Assembly: GCF_028610625.1 (NCBI RefSeq)
Contig: NZ_JAQQWU010000011.1
Coordinates: forward strand, 62,001-126,000
Length of the DNA stretch: 64,000 nucleotides
Source: Guptibacillus spartinae
Lineage (GTDB): Bacteria; Bacillota; Bacilli; Bacillales; Guptibacillaceae
Reading direction: 5' to 3'
Below the pieces are notes generated by a model, which saw only the letters and a program-made list of their open reading frames with translations, did not search any database and was not told the origin of the DNA. Position 1 is the stretch's first letter, and every line of letters starts with the position of its first letter. The position numbers and the translations under genes are program-made. This document shows, piece by piece, positions 25,212 through 33,433 of this stretch.

Positions 25212-25250
25212 AAAGCAACCTTCCATCATTAAGAGATGGAAGGTTGCTTT
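25212..25250. terminator. Bidirectional terminator
   Basis: Perfect 16-bp arms (25212-25227 with 25235-25250), A-rich to the left and T-rich to the right, between the convergent AIM24-like and helicase genes. Confidence 0.9.
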
Positions 25251-25272
25251 ATTTAGATTAGGGAGTGAATCT

Positions 25273-26394
25273 TTATTTGCGCTTACGAGCTTTAGGAGCT
25301 GGTGCATTCTTTCTCGTTAATTCGAGATCTAGTTTTTGTGTGATTTTCTCCAGGTATTTTTCTTCGCCGGGAAGCAGAAGTGTTACAACGGAGCCCTCTT
25401 TCCCCATTCGTCCTGTGCGGCCTGAACGATGAAGGTATGTTTTGGCATCCTCAGATAAGTCGTAGTGGAAAACATGTGTAATGTTATCAATATCTAATCC
25501 TCTTGCCGCAAGGTCAGTTGTGAGCAATAGTTGAATTTGGTCATTGCGGAAACGATTTAAGACATTTTTTCTTTCAGTCTTATTCGTAGAACTGTCTAAT
25601 ACGTCGAAAGAGATTTTCTTAGTTGCAAGAATGTCCTTTAGACGGGAAAGGTAGTTGCTATTATTCACAAAAGCTAGAGCTTTAACCCCTTCTTTACGTG
25701 CAAGTTTTCGAAGTAATTCGGGTTTCTCGCGACGGTTGGTTACGTAATAACTGTGATTGATGGCTTTCTTTGCTTCAGCTGTAGCTTTAATGCTTAACAC
25801 AGAAGGATTATCGGAAAGCTTTTTCGCCTGCATGAGGACTTTGTCACTAAGCGTAGCTGAGAAGAAGAGAAGCTGACAGTCTCTTAAAGCAGACTGACAA
25901 ATGTAAGAGACATCTTCCATTGTAGATGGATGTAGCACCTGATCGGCTTCATCGGCAACGATGGTTCTCACTTCATTCATTTTAAGCTTCTTCATCTCTA
26001 TTAGTTCTGCGATTCGGTTTGGTGTTCCTATGATTAGCTGTGGGTGTTTTTTTAGTTTATCCAATTGGCGTTTGATTGCAGCTCCTCCTATCATGGAGGC
26101 TGCAGTCATTTCACTACCTTGTAAAAATTTCTGTGCAACTTCAAATACTTGCATGGCAAGTTCTCGAGTTGGTGCTAGAATGATTGCCTGCGTGTTTTTC
26201 TTAGTTGGATCAAGTTTCTGCATAATTGGTAATAGAAAGGCTAGTGTCTTACCAGTTCCAGTAGGTGCTTCAACAAGTAAATCTTCTCCATTCAAGATAC
26301 GAGGGATCGCTTGTTCTTGGACAGCAGAGAAAGTTGTAAAACCAGAAGATTTCCAGTTTTCATTAAGGAATGGGTGTTGATCAAACATAGTCAT
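25273..26394 (-). CDS. yfmL: DEAD-box ATP-dependent RNA helicase (YfmL-like)
   Basis: Two RecA domains, 373 residues, no long C-terminal extension. Visible motifs are Q (FSAVQEQA), I (APTGTGKT), Ia (PTRELA), Ib (GTPNR), II as VADEADQ, III (FSATL), V (DLAARGLD) and VI (HRSGRTGRMG). Length and the segment KLKKHPQLIIGTPNR / KKLKMNEV align with B. subtilis YfmL, which acts in large ribosomal subunit maturation in the cold. It ends with a basic tail (APKARKRK). Monocistronic. Confidence 0.9.
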   Translation of the reverse strand: MTMFDQHPFLNENWKSSGFTTFSAVQEQAIPRILNGEDLLVEAPTGTGKTLAFLLPIMQKLDPTKKNTQAIILAPTRELAMQVFEVAQKFLQGSEMTAASMIGGAAIKRQLDKLKKHPQLIIGTPNRIAELIEMKKLKMNEVRTIVADEADQVLHPSTMEDVSYICQSALRDCQLLFFSATLSDKVLMQAKKLSDNPSVLSIKATAEAKKAINHSYYVTNRREKPELLRKLARKEGVKALAFVNNSNYLSRLKDILATKKISFDVLDSSTNKTERKNVLNRFRNDQIQLLLTTDLAARGLDIDNITHVFHYDLSEDAKTYLHRSGRTGRMGKEGSVVTLLLPGEEKYLEKITQKLDLELTRKNAPAPKARKRK

Positions 26395-26599
26395 AGGGTT
26401 ACTCCTTTATTATCATATACGTTCCACCTGAAAGGCAGGATTATTTTATCAAGCTTGTTTCGGTTATCTTAGCCATATTTATTTTAACATAGTCAGCAAT
26501 TTCTCAGAATGCGATCGGAATCTTTTTCGTTAGGGCGTCTATTAATGTTTTGTTGAATTCTAAGAGGGAATAAACAAGCTAGAGGGAGGGACAACGGAC

Positions 26600-26848
26600 A
26601 TGAATGGATACTTACTTAGAAAAATGGCTGTATATACATTACTTACCGGAATCATCGCCGCAATTTTTATTGGCATTACGCTAGGAGAAAACCTACCGAA
26701 TTACGCTACAATTGAGGAGCCGTATCCAATGCGTTGGCTAATTGGAATTGGGGCATTTGGCATCAGCGGCATCATTTCTTCGATCCTATACACGGGTGGT
26801 GTAATAGCGGATATTATTGCTCAAAAAAACGAACAAATTTCTCCATAA
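26600..26848 (+). CDS. Small two-helix membrane protein
   Basis: An 82-residue protein with two predicted transmembrane helices (about 8-28 and 45-70) separated by an acidic loop (ENLPNYATIEEPYPMRW). GAGGGAGGG lies nine bases before the ATG and a strong terminator follows. I recognise no family; the second helix is Gly/Ile-rich. Confidence 0.7.
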   Translation: MNGYLLRKMAVYTLLTGIIAAIFIGITLGENLPNYATIEEPYPMRWLIGIGAFGISGIISSILYTGGVIADIIAQKNEQISP

Positions 26849-26855
26849 AATGGAT

Positions 26856-26884
26856 AAAGAGCGCATCGCCTCGATGCGCTCTTT
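26856..26884 (+). terminator. Terminator of the small membrane protein gene
   Basis: A 13-bp perfect stem (26856-26868 with 26872-26884) with a 3-nt loop and CTTT-ending T-rich tail. Confidence 0.85.
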
Positions 26885-27218
26885 CATTATATATAACGAT
26901 CGTTATTTATTAACAGTAACTCCTTCATTGCCGCGGTAAACATACCATAGAGATCTGTTGATCTCTCAAACAACGAAAGCCCTACCTCTCTTCCATCCTT
27001 ACGGCTCCGAAGCCGCGCCAGTGTGAGTGAGGAGGATCAACAGCAATTGTAGTATGGCCATTAACTTGATACAAGCCAATTAGAATCATGCTGTTCATAC
27101 CTTTCCAGTTATGAATTTTAGTTCTCCTTATTTTAAAGGAGCTAGTTGTTAATAGGGGTTTGTTGATACCCAATTACTTATTATACACGTTTGATTGCAT
27201 AAGTCAAATAGGATTCTG
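26885..27218. other. Intergenic region without a firm gene
   Basis: This 334-bp stretch holds a 7-bp inverted repeat (AGAGATC at 26949-26955 with GATCTCT at 26960-26966), a small CTCCTT/AAGGAG hairpin near 27124-27141, and a minus-strand ORF (27089 to 26982, 35 residues) with a plausible AAAGG 10 nt before its ATG. I cannot decide whether this ORF is real. No riboswitch or RNA family is recognisable. Confidence 0.4.
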
Positions 27219-27674
27219 TTATTTTTTAGAAAAATACCCTAATAATCCAAGTGCAATACCGAGTAAGGCGCCACCGCCAACTTCGGCGGGCTGATGTCCA
27301 AGCAGTTCATTTAATTCTACATCCCTTCTTGCATGGAGCAGGTCAGGGTAATGACCTGATAAAAGCTCAATGTCTTCATCAAGGTCATTAACAAGTTGAG
27401 CAATTTCACCTGTGTGTCGCCTTATTCCTTGAGCATCGTACATGACAATAACTCCAAAAACAACAGCAAGGGCGGTTTCAATTGAATGCCTTCCTGTTTC
27501 TAAGGCTGTATAAGTAGCTAATGCAGATACCCCTGCTGAATGAGAACTTGGCATGCCGCCTGTTTGAAAGAGAGGACGCCAATCCCACTTGCCTGATGTC
27601 GTTTTATGTGTCAGTATTTTTAAACCCTGTGCTAGAAAAATGGCTGAAAGTGCCACGTTTATCCCTTTATTCAT
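27219..27674 (-). CDS. yuiD: Divergent PAP2 family protein (DUF212)
   Basis: Membrane protein of 151 residues from the acid-phosphatase/vanadium-haloperoxidase-related DUF212 family. The motif FQTGGMPSSHSAGVSALAT resembles the PAP2 PSxSH motif, and VMYDAQGIRRHTGEIAQ carries the second conserved Arg-His block. The C-terminal Gly-rich helix GGGALLGIALGLLGYF is typical. Enzymatic activity is unproven for the family. The start at 27674 is placed after GAGGTG; 33 upstream codons are open without support. It is divergent from the small gene at 27766. Confidence 0.85.
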   Translation of the reverse strand: MNKGINVALSAIFLAQGLKILTHKTTSGKWDWRPLFQTGGMPSSHSAGVSALATYTALETGRHSIETALAVVFGVIVMYDAQGIRRHTGEIAQLVNDLDEDIELLSGHYPDLLHARRDVELNELLGHQPAEVGGGALLGIALGLLGYFSKK

Positions 27675-27765
27675 TTTACTCACCTCATTGTTATTCTGGC
27701 AAAAAACCGCATGTTTATGAAACCTGCAGGAAAAAATATGAATGACAATGAAAGGAGAGAAAGCT

Positions 27766-27963
27766 TTGAACATTACTCAGCATGAGGCAGAGGTAATACG
27801 TTCTGCGTTAACCTCACTAATGAACGATTCAAATAAAGAGAACTATGTGGCAGTTTTAGAAAAATTAGCTCTTACTCCTTCAGTGAACCAGCTTGGTGAT
27901 TTAGAAGGATTTATGAATGCTGGAGTGGAAAAGGAAAACCACGGTTCGTCTCAATTAACCTAA
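27766..27963 (+). CDS. Small hypothetical protein, 65 residues
   Basis: TTG at 27766 follows AAAGGAGAG with normal spacing. The product (LNITQHEAEVIRSALTSLM...) looks soluble, helical and acidic, with no recognised domain. The upstream ATG in frame at 27742 overlaps the ribosome site, so TTG is preferred. Confidence 0.55.
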   Translation: MNITQHEAEVIRSALTSLMNDSNKENYVAVLEKLALTPSVNQLGDLEGFMNAGVEKENHGSSQLT

Positions 27964-28112
27964 GCTTTTTAGCTTGTGAGCTTGCGAGAGGTGATTGAAA
28001 GCCGATTCAAGTTAGGATCAAATTCCTTTCTTCCATTACGCTAGAAACAAAAAATGAAGGGAAGGAACTCAAGAGAAGAGTTGTAACCGTGACAGGCATA
28101 GTGTCATAATTT

Positions 28113-28166
28113 ACTGCACCAATGTGGATAGAACGCGATGCTCCCCATATCAGTGCAGTTTTTTTA
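28113..28166 (+). terminator. Long hairpin with T-run before the CapA-like stop
   Basis: ACTGCAC (28113-28119) pairs with GTGCAGT (28153-28159), with further ATGTGG/CCCCATAT pairing inside, followed by seven T residues. It ends a plus-strand transcript 150 bp beyond the nearest plus-strand gene, so it may terminate a separate short RNA. The T-run overlaps the stop codon of the convergent CapA-like gene. Confidence 0.6.
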
Positions 28167-29291
28167 TGACTTCGGTACCTTTAAATTCGGAATCCATTTG
28201 CTCATATGATTGTTAATCTCATCTAATCGTTTTGGTTTTACTTTTTTTAATGGATGAACATGATATTCTTTGTCTACAAACGTAGGGATAAAAGATGGTG
28301 ATGTGACCGAGAACGTCGTATTGCCTCTAAACTTTTCTTTCGCAAATTCTACTTTTAACATTCCACCGATATCTTTGTAATCTCCCTTTTGACCGGACAA
28401 GAAATTACCTAATGAATAAGCAACAAGAACCTTCCGGTCGTCTTTTGTTTCAATCCATTCTAATGGTTGAAGCACATGTGGATGGTGACCTAAAATCAGA
28501 TCAGCTCCTGCTTCAGCTAAAAATGAACTCAGCTCTATTTGGGTATGATTCGGTAACCGTTCATATTCAGTTCCAAAGTGTACACTTACTACAACCCCGT
28601 CAGCTTGTTTTTTCGCATTTTGAATATCCCGACTCATCACCTTTTTATCTATGTAGTTTACGAGGTATGGTTTATTAGCAGGAGGACGAATGCCGTTTGT
28701 CCCATACGTATAAGAAAGGAAAGCTAACGTGATGCCATTATGCTCAATCGTTCGAATTTGCTCACGGTCTTTTTTCGATGTGTAGCTTCCAGTATAAAGC
28801 ATATCGATTTTCTTCCAGTGTTGAATGGCGTTTTGAATCGCCTTTTCTCCACGATCTAATGTATGGTTATTTGCCATTGAAACGATATCAACTCCGGCAT
28901 TTTTAAGGGCGTCGCCAACTTCAGTTGGACTGTTAAACGCGGGATACGAAGAAAGCCCTATTGTTGTTCCACCGATGACCGTTTCTTGATTAGCGATGGT
29001 TATGTCTGCATCTAGTAGGAGGTTTTGAACGTCTTGAAGCATCGGGTTAAAATTGTATCCTCCTCCTTCTACTGCTTTTTCGTATACACGATCGTGGATA
29101 AGAATATCTCCAATTGCCGCGAGTGTTACAGAGCTCTTATCAAGAGAAGCATGCTCCAAATTTTGCGACACGTTTCGATAAGTTTGGAGATCTGATGCGT
29201 TTTTAGGCTCTTCTTTTTGACTGGATAGCCAAAAGCTCAATCCTCCAATTGAAATTAGAAGGATGATGAGTAGAGGTAGCGTTTTTTTCAT
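28164..29291 (-). CDS. CapA family protein (poly-gamma-glutamate-type metallophosphatase)
   Basis: Membrane-anchored extracytoplasmic protein of 375 residues. One N-terminal helix (about 4-22) is followed by a calcineurin-like CapA domain: LAAIGDILIHDRVYE, ITIANQETVIGG, SMANNHTLDRGEKA, SVHFGTEYERLPN and ILGHHPHVLQPLE give the expected metal-ligand Asp, Asn and His residues. CapA proteins act in poly-gamma-glutamate export or anchoring. No capB, capC or capD is nearby, so the substrate is uncertain. The start is ATG 29291, six bases after AGGTG; a GTG at 29300 is the alternative. Confidence 0.82.
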   Translation of the reverse strand: MKKTLPLLIILLISIGGLSFWLSSQKEEPKNASDLQTYRNVSQNLEHASLDKSSVTLAAIGDILIHDRVYEKAVEGGGYNFNPMLQDVQNLLLDADITIANQETVIGGTTIGLSSYPAFNSPTEVGDALKNAGVDIVSMANNHTLDRGEKAIQNAIQHWKKIDMLYTGSYTSKKDREQIRTIEHNGITLAFLSYTYGTNGIRPPANKPYLVNYIDKKVMSRDIQNAKKQADGVVVSVHFGTEYERLPNHTQIELSSFLAEAGADLILGHHPHVLQPLEWIETKDDRKVLVAYSLGNFLSGQKGDYKDIGGMLKVEFAKEKFRGNTTFSVTSPSFIPTFVDKEYHVHPLKKVKPKRLDEINNHMSKWIPNLKVPKS

Positions 29292-29416
29292 TGTTTTCAC
29301 CTATATCCATTTATGTGGTAAAGCGTTCTCACCGTTATCGTACCACCTTTTTATCAGAAAAGCATGTCGATTTATAAAAGGGAGTTTTCATGTTAAGAAA
29401 GGAAAAGGATTTATTC

Positions 29417-29448
29417 AAATAGACATGGCTCGTGAGCCATGTCTATTT
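29417..29448. terminator. Hairpin at the end of the MobA-like gene
   Basis: Perfect 15-bp arms (29417-29431 with 29434-29448) and a 2-nt loop; the stop codon of the MobA-like gene lies in the right arm. T tracts are weak on both sides. Confidence 0.65.
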
Positions 29449-29976
29449 GAGGAAGAGGCGATCACTTTCAAGGATGACTGAGGAGGTGGTAATGTTTTCT
29501 AGAAACGAAGAAACGCTAGCCTCTTCTTGTTGAAGAAACTCCGTCAATTTTGATTTTACGCTTGTCCTGTAAACCCCTTCAAATGCTTCTAGGGCCCCGT
29601 TGATAATAGGAAGTGCTGCATCCACCTCCAATTTCAATAAATTTTTTATTAATCTACTTGCCACACAAGTAGAAGGCATGAGGTTATCTGATTCGATGAC
29701 CCAAGCAACTTCCATTCTAGAAAGTGAAAGCCCAGCGTGTAGTCCACCTAACGGTCCTTTGTTTTGGAAAAAATCTGTTATGATGCGGGTATCGGCTGGT
29801 ACATATGGTAGTAGTTCTCTAGGCGTATTTGTCACGACGATTATTTCATCAACGATCTTCCGCATTTCTCTAATCTGAAACTGAATAAGCGGTTCACTAT
29901 GTTGCGGTAGAAGGGATCTATGACGACCGTAGACATGATCATTTGGTCCTCCGGCTAAAATAACTCCTGTTAGCAT
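29443..29976 (-). CDS. MobA-like NTP transferase, degenerate nucleotide-binding motif
   Basis: Rossmann-like nucleotidyltransferase fold of 177 residues, resembling molybdenum cofactor guanylyltransferase. TGVILAGG opens the first strand and NKGPLGGLHAGLS is a conserved MobA-type block. The canonical LAGG-x-S-x-R-M-G-x-x-K loop is replaced by LAGGPNDHVYGRHRSLL, losing the Met-Gly and catalytic Lys positions, and the usual CDMP metal motif reads SDNLMPS. It may be a divergent enzyme or non-catalytic. The start is ATG 29976, eight bases after GGAAGG. It is divergent from fnr. Confidence 0.65.
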   Translation of the reverse strand: MLTGVILAGGPNDHVYGRHRSLLPQHSEPLIQFQIREMRKIVDEIIVVTNTPRELLPYVPADTRIITDFFQNKGPLGGLHAGLSLSRMEVAWVIESDNLMPSTCVASRLIKNLLKLEVDAALPIINGALEAFEGVYRTSVKSKLTEFLQQEEASVSSFLENITTSSVILESDRLFLK

Positions 29977-30074
29977 GCTCTTCACCTTCCAATTCGTTTG
30001 TTAGTCTAAATGTATCCTGCGCTTGATAAATTTACTGTAAGGAATGTCACATATTTTTGGGGAAATGAGCGAGA

Positions 30075-30117
30075 TGTGATGTTTATCACACCTGAATAAG
30101 AAGTGACCTTCTATAAT
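30075..30117 (+). promoter_or_regulatory. Fnr-activated (class II) promoter of fnr
   Basis: TGTGA-TGTTTA-TCACA at 30075-30090 is a perfect Fnr site. A perfect TATAAT lies at 30112-30117 with no good -35. The predicted start is 30124, placing the site centre (30082.5) exactly 41.5 bp upstream, the class II activator distance. This indicates positive autoregulation. Confidence 0.85.
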
Positions 30118-30147
30118 AGAAGTAACAGAAGTGTTCTAGGGGGGAAA

Positions 30148-30876
30148 ATGATGAAAATCACTTGTCCAGTTACGATGATGAATAAAGGTGGGTACAATAC
30201 ACAGTCATTTACGAAGGAGAATTTTATTAAATTAGAAGAGTTAATGTATGAGCAGCAGGTGAAACGTGGTGAGAAGATCTACTGGGAAGGAAATAACTGC
30301 AGTCATCTTTATTATTTAAAAAGTGGAGCGGTGAAACTTACGAAAAGTTCAGATGAAGGCAAGGACCTCGTACTCTACCATTTCCAGGCAGGCGATTTAT
30401 TTGGTGAAATTGGAGATGACTCCCATATTCTTAATAGCTTTAGTGCAGAAGCGATGACAGATTGTAGTCTTGGCATCATACAGCAGAAAGATCTAGAAAC
30501 TATCCTCTGGCAGAACGGTGACCTTGCTATTGAATTTATGAAATGGATGGGATATATGCAGCGTTTTACGCAAACGAAACTTCGTGATTTAATGTTTTTT
30601 GGTAAGCACGGTGCCCTTGCTTCTACACTGATTCGAATTGCAAACAGTTATGGTATTGAAGAAGGAAATACCATTCGTTTAACGACAAAATTTACAAATA
30701 CGGAAATTGCGGATTTAATTGGCGCAACGCGTGAAACGGTGAACCGAATGTTAAATCAATTAAAAAAGGATGAAATCATTGCTTATGAAAACGGGACGAT
30801 CATGATTGAGGATCTTGAAAGACTTAAAGCCATTTGTCATTGTGAAGGCTGTCCTAAAAACATATGTCGGTTATAA
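30148..30876 (+). CDS. fnr: Oxygen-sensing regulator Fnr (Crp/Fnr family)
   Basis: Anaerobic transcription activator of 242 residues. The N-terminal cyclic-nucleotide-like beta roll (about 15-125) includes HLYYLKSGAVKLTKSSDEGKDLVLYHFQAGDLFGEIG. A dimer helix contains EFMKWMGYMQRFTQTKLRDLMFFGKHGAL, and the C-terminal helix-turn-helix is FTNTEIADLIGATRETVNRMLNQLKKD. The tail CHCEGCPKNIC has the C-x2-C-x4-C spacing that, with an Asp in the dimer helix, binds the 4Fe-4S cluster in Bacillus Fnr. Two adjacent ATGs (30148, 30151) follow GGGGGG; the second has better spacing. Its own promoter carries an Fnr site. Confidence 0.93.
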   Translation: MMKITCPVTMMNKGGYNTQSFTKENFIKLEELMYEQQVKRGEKIYWEGNNCSHLYYLKSGAVKLTKSSDEGKDLVLYHFQAGDLFGEIGDDSHILNSFSAEAMTDCSLGIIQQKDLETILWQNGDLAIEFMKWMGYMQRFTQTKLRDLMFFGKHGALASTLIRIANSYGIEEGNTIRLTTKFTNTEIADLIGATRETVNRMLNQLKKDEIIAYENGTIMIEDLERLKAICHCEGCPKNICRL

Positions 30877-30910
30877 AGAGGTCAGGGAGTTACCTGCTCT
30901 CTTTTTTTTT
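30877..30910 (+). terminator. Terminator of fnr
   Basis: AGAG..CAGG pairs with CCTG..CTCT around a short loop, with mismatches in the middle, followed by nine T residues. Confidence 0.75.
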
Positions 30911-30988
30911 GAGGTTTTATTGGCTGAAAACTTACTATATTGGCTAAAGTTGGGTTTTATTGACCAAATCCAAAACCTCCCTTTGTTT

Positions 30989-31031
30989 TGTGAGTTAAGT
31001 CACAGCTTCTACCCGGACATTCTCCTAAACT
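30989..31031 (+). promoter_or_regulatory. Fnr-activated (class II) promoter of the ba3 oxidase genes
   Basis: TGTGA-GTTAAG-TCACA (30989-31004) is a second perfect Fnr site. TAAACT at 31026-31031 is a four-of-six -10 whose implied start (31038) puts the site centre at -41.5, the same geometry as in front of fnr. It precedes the first oxidase gene by about 60 bp. Confidence 0.75.
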
Positions 31032-31065
31032 AAATTTATACCGAGCATACAAAGGAGGAGGAACA

Positions 31066-31227
31066 ATGGGGGTTCTTGAGGAGAAAAAGGAAACGGCTCG
31101 AAAAGTCGTTACGACAAAGGAAGAAGGACCAAACCTGAAAGGAACGATGATCGCTGTCATGTTACTTGGGGGATTTATTGTCCTATCCTGGTTTGGCGTC
31201 TACTGGCTTTATCTCGTTCGTCTTTAG
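31066..31227 (+). CDS. ba3-type oxidase subunit IIa (small membrane subunit)
   Basis: A 53-residue protein with one C-terminal transmembrane helix (about 27-50). The helix segment LKGTMIAVMLLGG and the WFGVYWLYLVR end closely follow the single-helix subunit IIa of Thermus ba3 oxidase, which supplies the missing helix of subunit II. AAAGGAGGAGG lies six bases before the ATG. It is the first gene of the oxidase operon. Confidence 0.85.
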   Translation: MGVLEEKKETARKVVTTKEEGPNLKGTMIAVMLLGGFIVLSWFGVYWLYLVRL

Positions 31228-31242
31228 AAAGGGGGAAACAAC

Positions 31243-31716
31243 ATGCACATGCACAAATTAGAAAGGTTATGGCTAATAATCGGAAGTGGTGCACTTGTTG
31301 TGTTTTTATTGGTAATAGGTGTGAATGCTTTCGCAATGGGGCATACACCACCAAGTGATCGTGATATTCTAGACCCTACTCAAGTCGATTTAACGGCACC
31401 ATTTGACGATCCGGGGTTAAAGAAGATTGGTGATAACGAATATGAGTTGGTTTTAGTTGCGCAGGCTTTTACTTTTCAATCAAACGATGAACTGAAAATT
31501 CCTGAAGGCGCAACGGTTCATTTTAAAGTAACGAGTAAAGATGTGGTTCACGGTTTTCAAATTCCGAAAACGAATGTCAATATGATGATTACGCCAGGTC
31601 ATGTTAATACAATTACACATACATTTGATGAAGCAGGTCAGTTTCTCATTTTGTGTAATGAATATTGTGGGGTAGGTCACCAGGCAATGGGTGTCCCTCT
31701 GGAGGTGATAAAATGA
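31243..31716 (+). CDS. cbaB: ba3-type cytochrome oxidase subunit II (CuA)
   Basis: A 157-residue electron-entry subunit. One N-terminal transmembrane helix (about 10-32) anchors a cupredoxin domain. The CuA ligands are seen in DVVHGFQIP and CNEYCGVGHQAM (Cys, Cys, His, Met). No cytochrome c domain is fused. GGGGG lies eight bases before the ATG, and the stop overlaps the start of the subunit I gene (ATGA). Confidence 0.93.
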   Translation: MHMHKLERLWLIIGSGALVVFLLVIGVNAFAMGHTPPSDRDILDPTQVDLTAPFDDPGLKKIGDNEYELVLVAQAFTFQSNDELKIPEGATVHFKVTSKDVVHGFQIPKTNVNMMITPGHVNTITHTFDEAGQFLILCNEYCGVGHQAMGVPLEVIK

Positions 31717-33359
31717 TGAACCAAATGATCGTTGATCGAAATGATGCAAAGCTTAGTATGGCGCATCTCTATATTGCTTTCGCAGCTGTGCTTTTGGGTG
31801 GGATTGCAGGGCTTTTGCAAACACTTGTAAGAAGTGGAACCATTGTACTTCCAGCAGGGATAGGTTATTACCAACTCCTGACAGCTCACGGTATTTTACT
31901 TGCACTAGTTTTTACAACTTATTTTATTATTGGGTTTTTCTATGCCGGCATGAGCAGGACAATGGGGAAGTTCTATGATCAGCCTTATCGATTGGGGTGG
32001 CTTGGCTACATCGTGATGACAATTGGAACGGTACTTACAACAATCATGATTTTGTTAAATGAAGGAACCGTACTATATACTTTTTATGCCCCGTTAAAAG
32101 CTTCCCCATGGTTTTATATTGGTCTTACGTTATTTATTGTTGGGACCTGGTTAGCGGGCGGCGCAATGTGTCATCAGTATTATATTTGGAAAAAGGTTTC
32201 TCATAAAAAAATTTCACCATTATTTAGCTTTATGGCTGTTATGACAATGGTTTTGTGGTTTGTCGCTACGATTGGAGTCGCTGTTTCCGTTATCTTTCAG
32301 TTCATTCCCTGGTCATTCGGTTGGGTTGATGAGATTAATATTTTACTCAGTCGAACGCTTTTCTGGTATTTTGGTCACCCTCTCGTGTATTTTTGGTTAT
32401 TACCTGCCTACGTGTGCTGGTATGTTATTATTCCTGAAATCATTGGAGGTAAAATTTTTAGTGATTCTTTAGCACGGTTGTCTTTTGTCCTTTTCTTGTT
32501 GTTTTCAATTCCGGTTGGTTTCCATCATCAGTTACTTGAATCTGGCATATCTCCATTTTGGAAATATTTACAGGTTGTGTTAACGTTCATGGTCATCGTT
32601 CCTTCTCTCATGACTGCCTTTTCACTATTTGCTTCATTTGAAATGGCAGGGCGGAAAAAGGGAGCGAAAGGATTATTTGGTTGGTTTCGTGCATTGCCTT
32701 GGAAAGATGCGAGATTCTTTGCTCCGATGGTCGGTATGTTAATCTTCATTCCGGCAGGTGCGGGTGGAATTATTAATGCTAGTAACCAAATGAATCAAAT
32801 TGTTCATAATACCCTTTGGGTGACCGGGCATTTTCATCTAACGGTTGCTTCGAGTGTGGCGCTAACGTTCTTCGGCATCGCGTACTGGCTAATCCCACAC
32901 CTAACTGGTCGTGTGCTAACAGGTAAAATGCATCAAATGGCAAACTTGCAAACGATTTTATGGGCGGTTGGCATGTTCTTTATGTCAGGGGCGATGCATA
33001 CCGTTGGTTTACTTGGTGCCCCGAGGAGAACAGCTTATACAACCTATCAGAATAATCCTGATGCCTTAGGTTGGATGCCTTATGAGGTGGCAATGGCGGT
33101 TGGTGGCTCGATTCTCTTTATTGCTATTTTGCTATTAATCTACATTATAACGGATCTTGCTTTTTTTGCTCCAAAAGGGAAAGAAGATTTTCCGATTGGG
33201 GAAGTGGCAGAGGGCGCCGAGAAAACGCCTTCTATATTAGAGAATTGGAGATTATGGCTCGGTATCGCCACTGTACTTATTCTTGTAGCTTATACTGTAC
33301 CCGTGGTTCATATGATTGAGCATGCTCCACCAGGTTCTCCTGGATATAAATTCTGGTAA
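31713..33359 (+). CDS. cbaA: ba3-type heme-copper oxidase subunit I
   Basis: Catalytic subunit of a B-type heme-copper oxidase: it reduces oxygen at a heme/CuB centre and pumps protons. It has 548 residues and about 13 helices. The heme ligand His is in LLTAHGILLALVF, the CuB ligands are in GHPLVYFWLLPAY and GFHHQLLESG, and the VTGHFHLTVAS segment holds the remaining heme His pair. It begins at ATG 31713 with GGAGGTGAT just upstream (a second ATG follows directly). The predicted Fnr promoter upstream suggests expression at low oxygen. Confidence 0.94.
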   Translation: MMNQMIVDRNDAKLSMAHLYIAFAAVLLGGIAGLLQTLVRSGTIVLPAGIGYYQLLTAHGILLALVFTTYFIIGFFYAGMSRTMGKFYDQPYRLGWLGYIVMTIGTVLTTIMILLNEGTVLYTFYAPLKASPWFYIGLTLFIVGTWLAGGAMCHQYYIWKKVSHKKISPLFSFMAVMTMVLWFVATIGVAVSVIFQFIPWSFGWVDEINILLSRTLFWYFGHPLVYFWLLPAYVCWYVIIPEIIGGKIFSDSLARLSFVLFLLFSIPVGFHHQLLESGISPFWKYLQVVLTFMVIVPSLMTAFSLFASFEMAGRKKGAKGLFGWFRALPWKDARFFAPMVGMLIFIPAGAGGIINASNQMNQIVHNTLWVTGHFHLTVASSVALTFFGIAYWLIPHLTGRVLTGKMHQMANLQTILWAVGMFFMSGAMHTVGLLGAPRRTAYTTYQNNPDALGWMPYEVAMAVGGSILFIAILLLIYIITDLAFFAPKGKEDFPIGEVAEGAEKTPSILENWRLWLGIATVLILVAYTVPVVHMIEHAPPGSPGYKFW

Positions 33360-33384
33360 ACGCCGGCAATTAGCCGGCGTTTTT
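33359..33384 (+). terminator. Terminator of the ba3 oxidase operon
   Basis: Nine-bp GC-rich arms (33359-33367 with 33373-33381), 5-nt loop and a T-tract, starting at the cbaA stop codon. Confidence 0.92.
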
Positions 33385-33433
33385 CTAATTTGAAACCTTT
33401 TGGTATAGTTAAGGAGGAAATTGAGGAGGGGTT

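Noticed and set aside
26982-27089. Minus-strand ORF of 35 codons
   Set aside because: The AAAGG before ATG 27089 is only fair, codon composition is unremarkable and no promoter or terminator frames it; kept only as a note in the intergenic entry.
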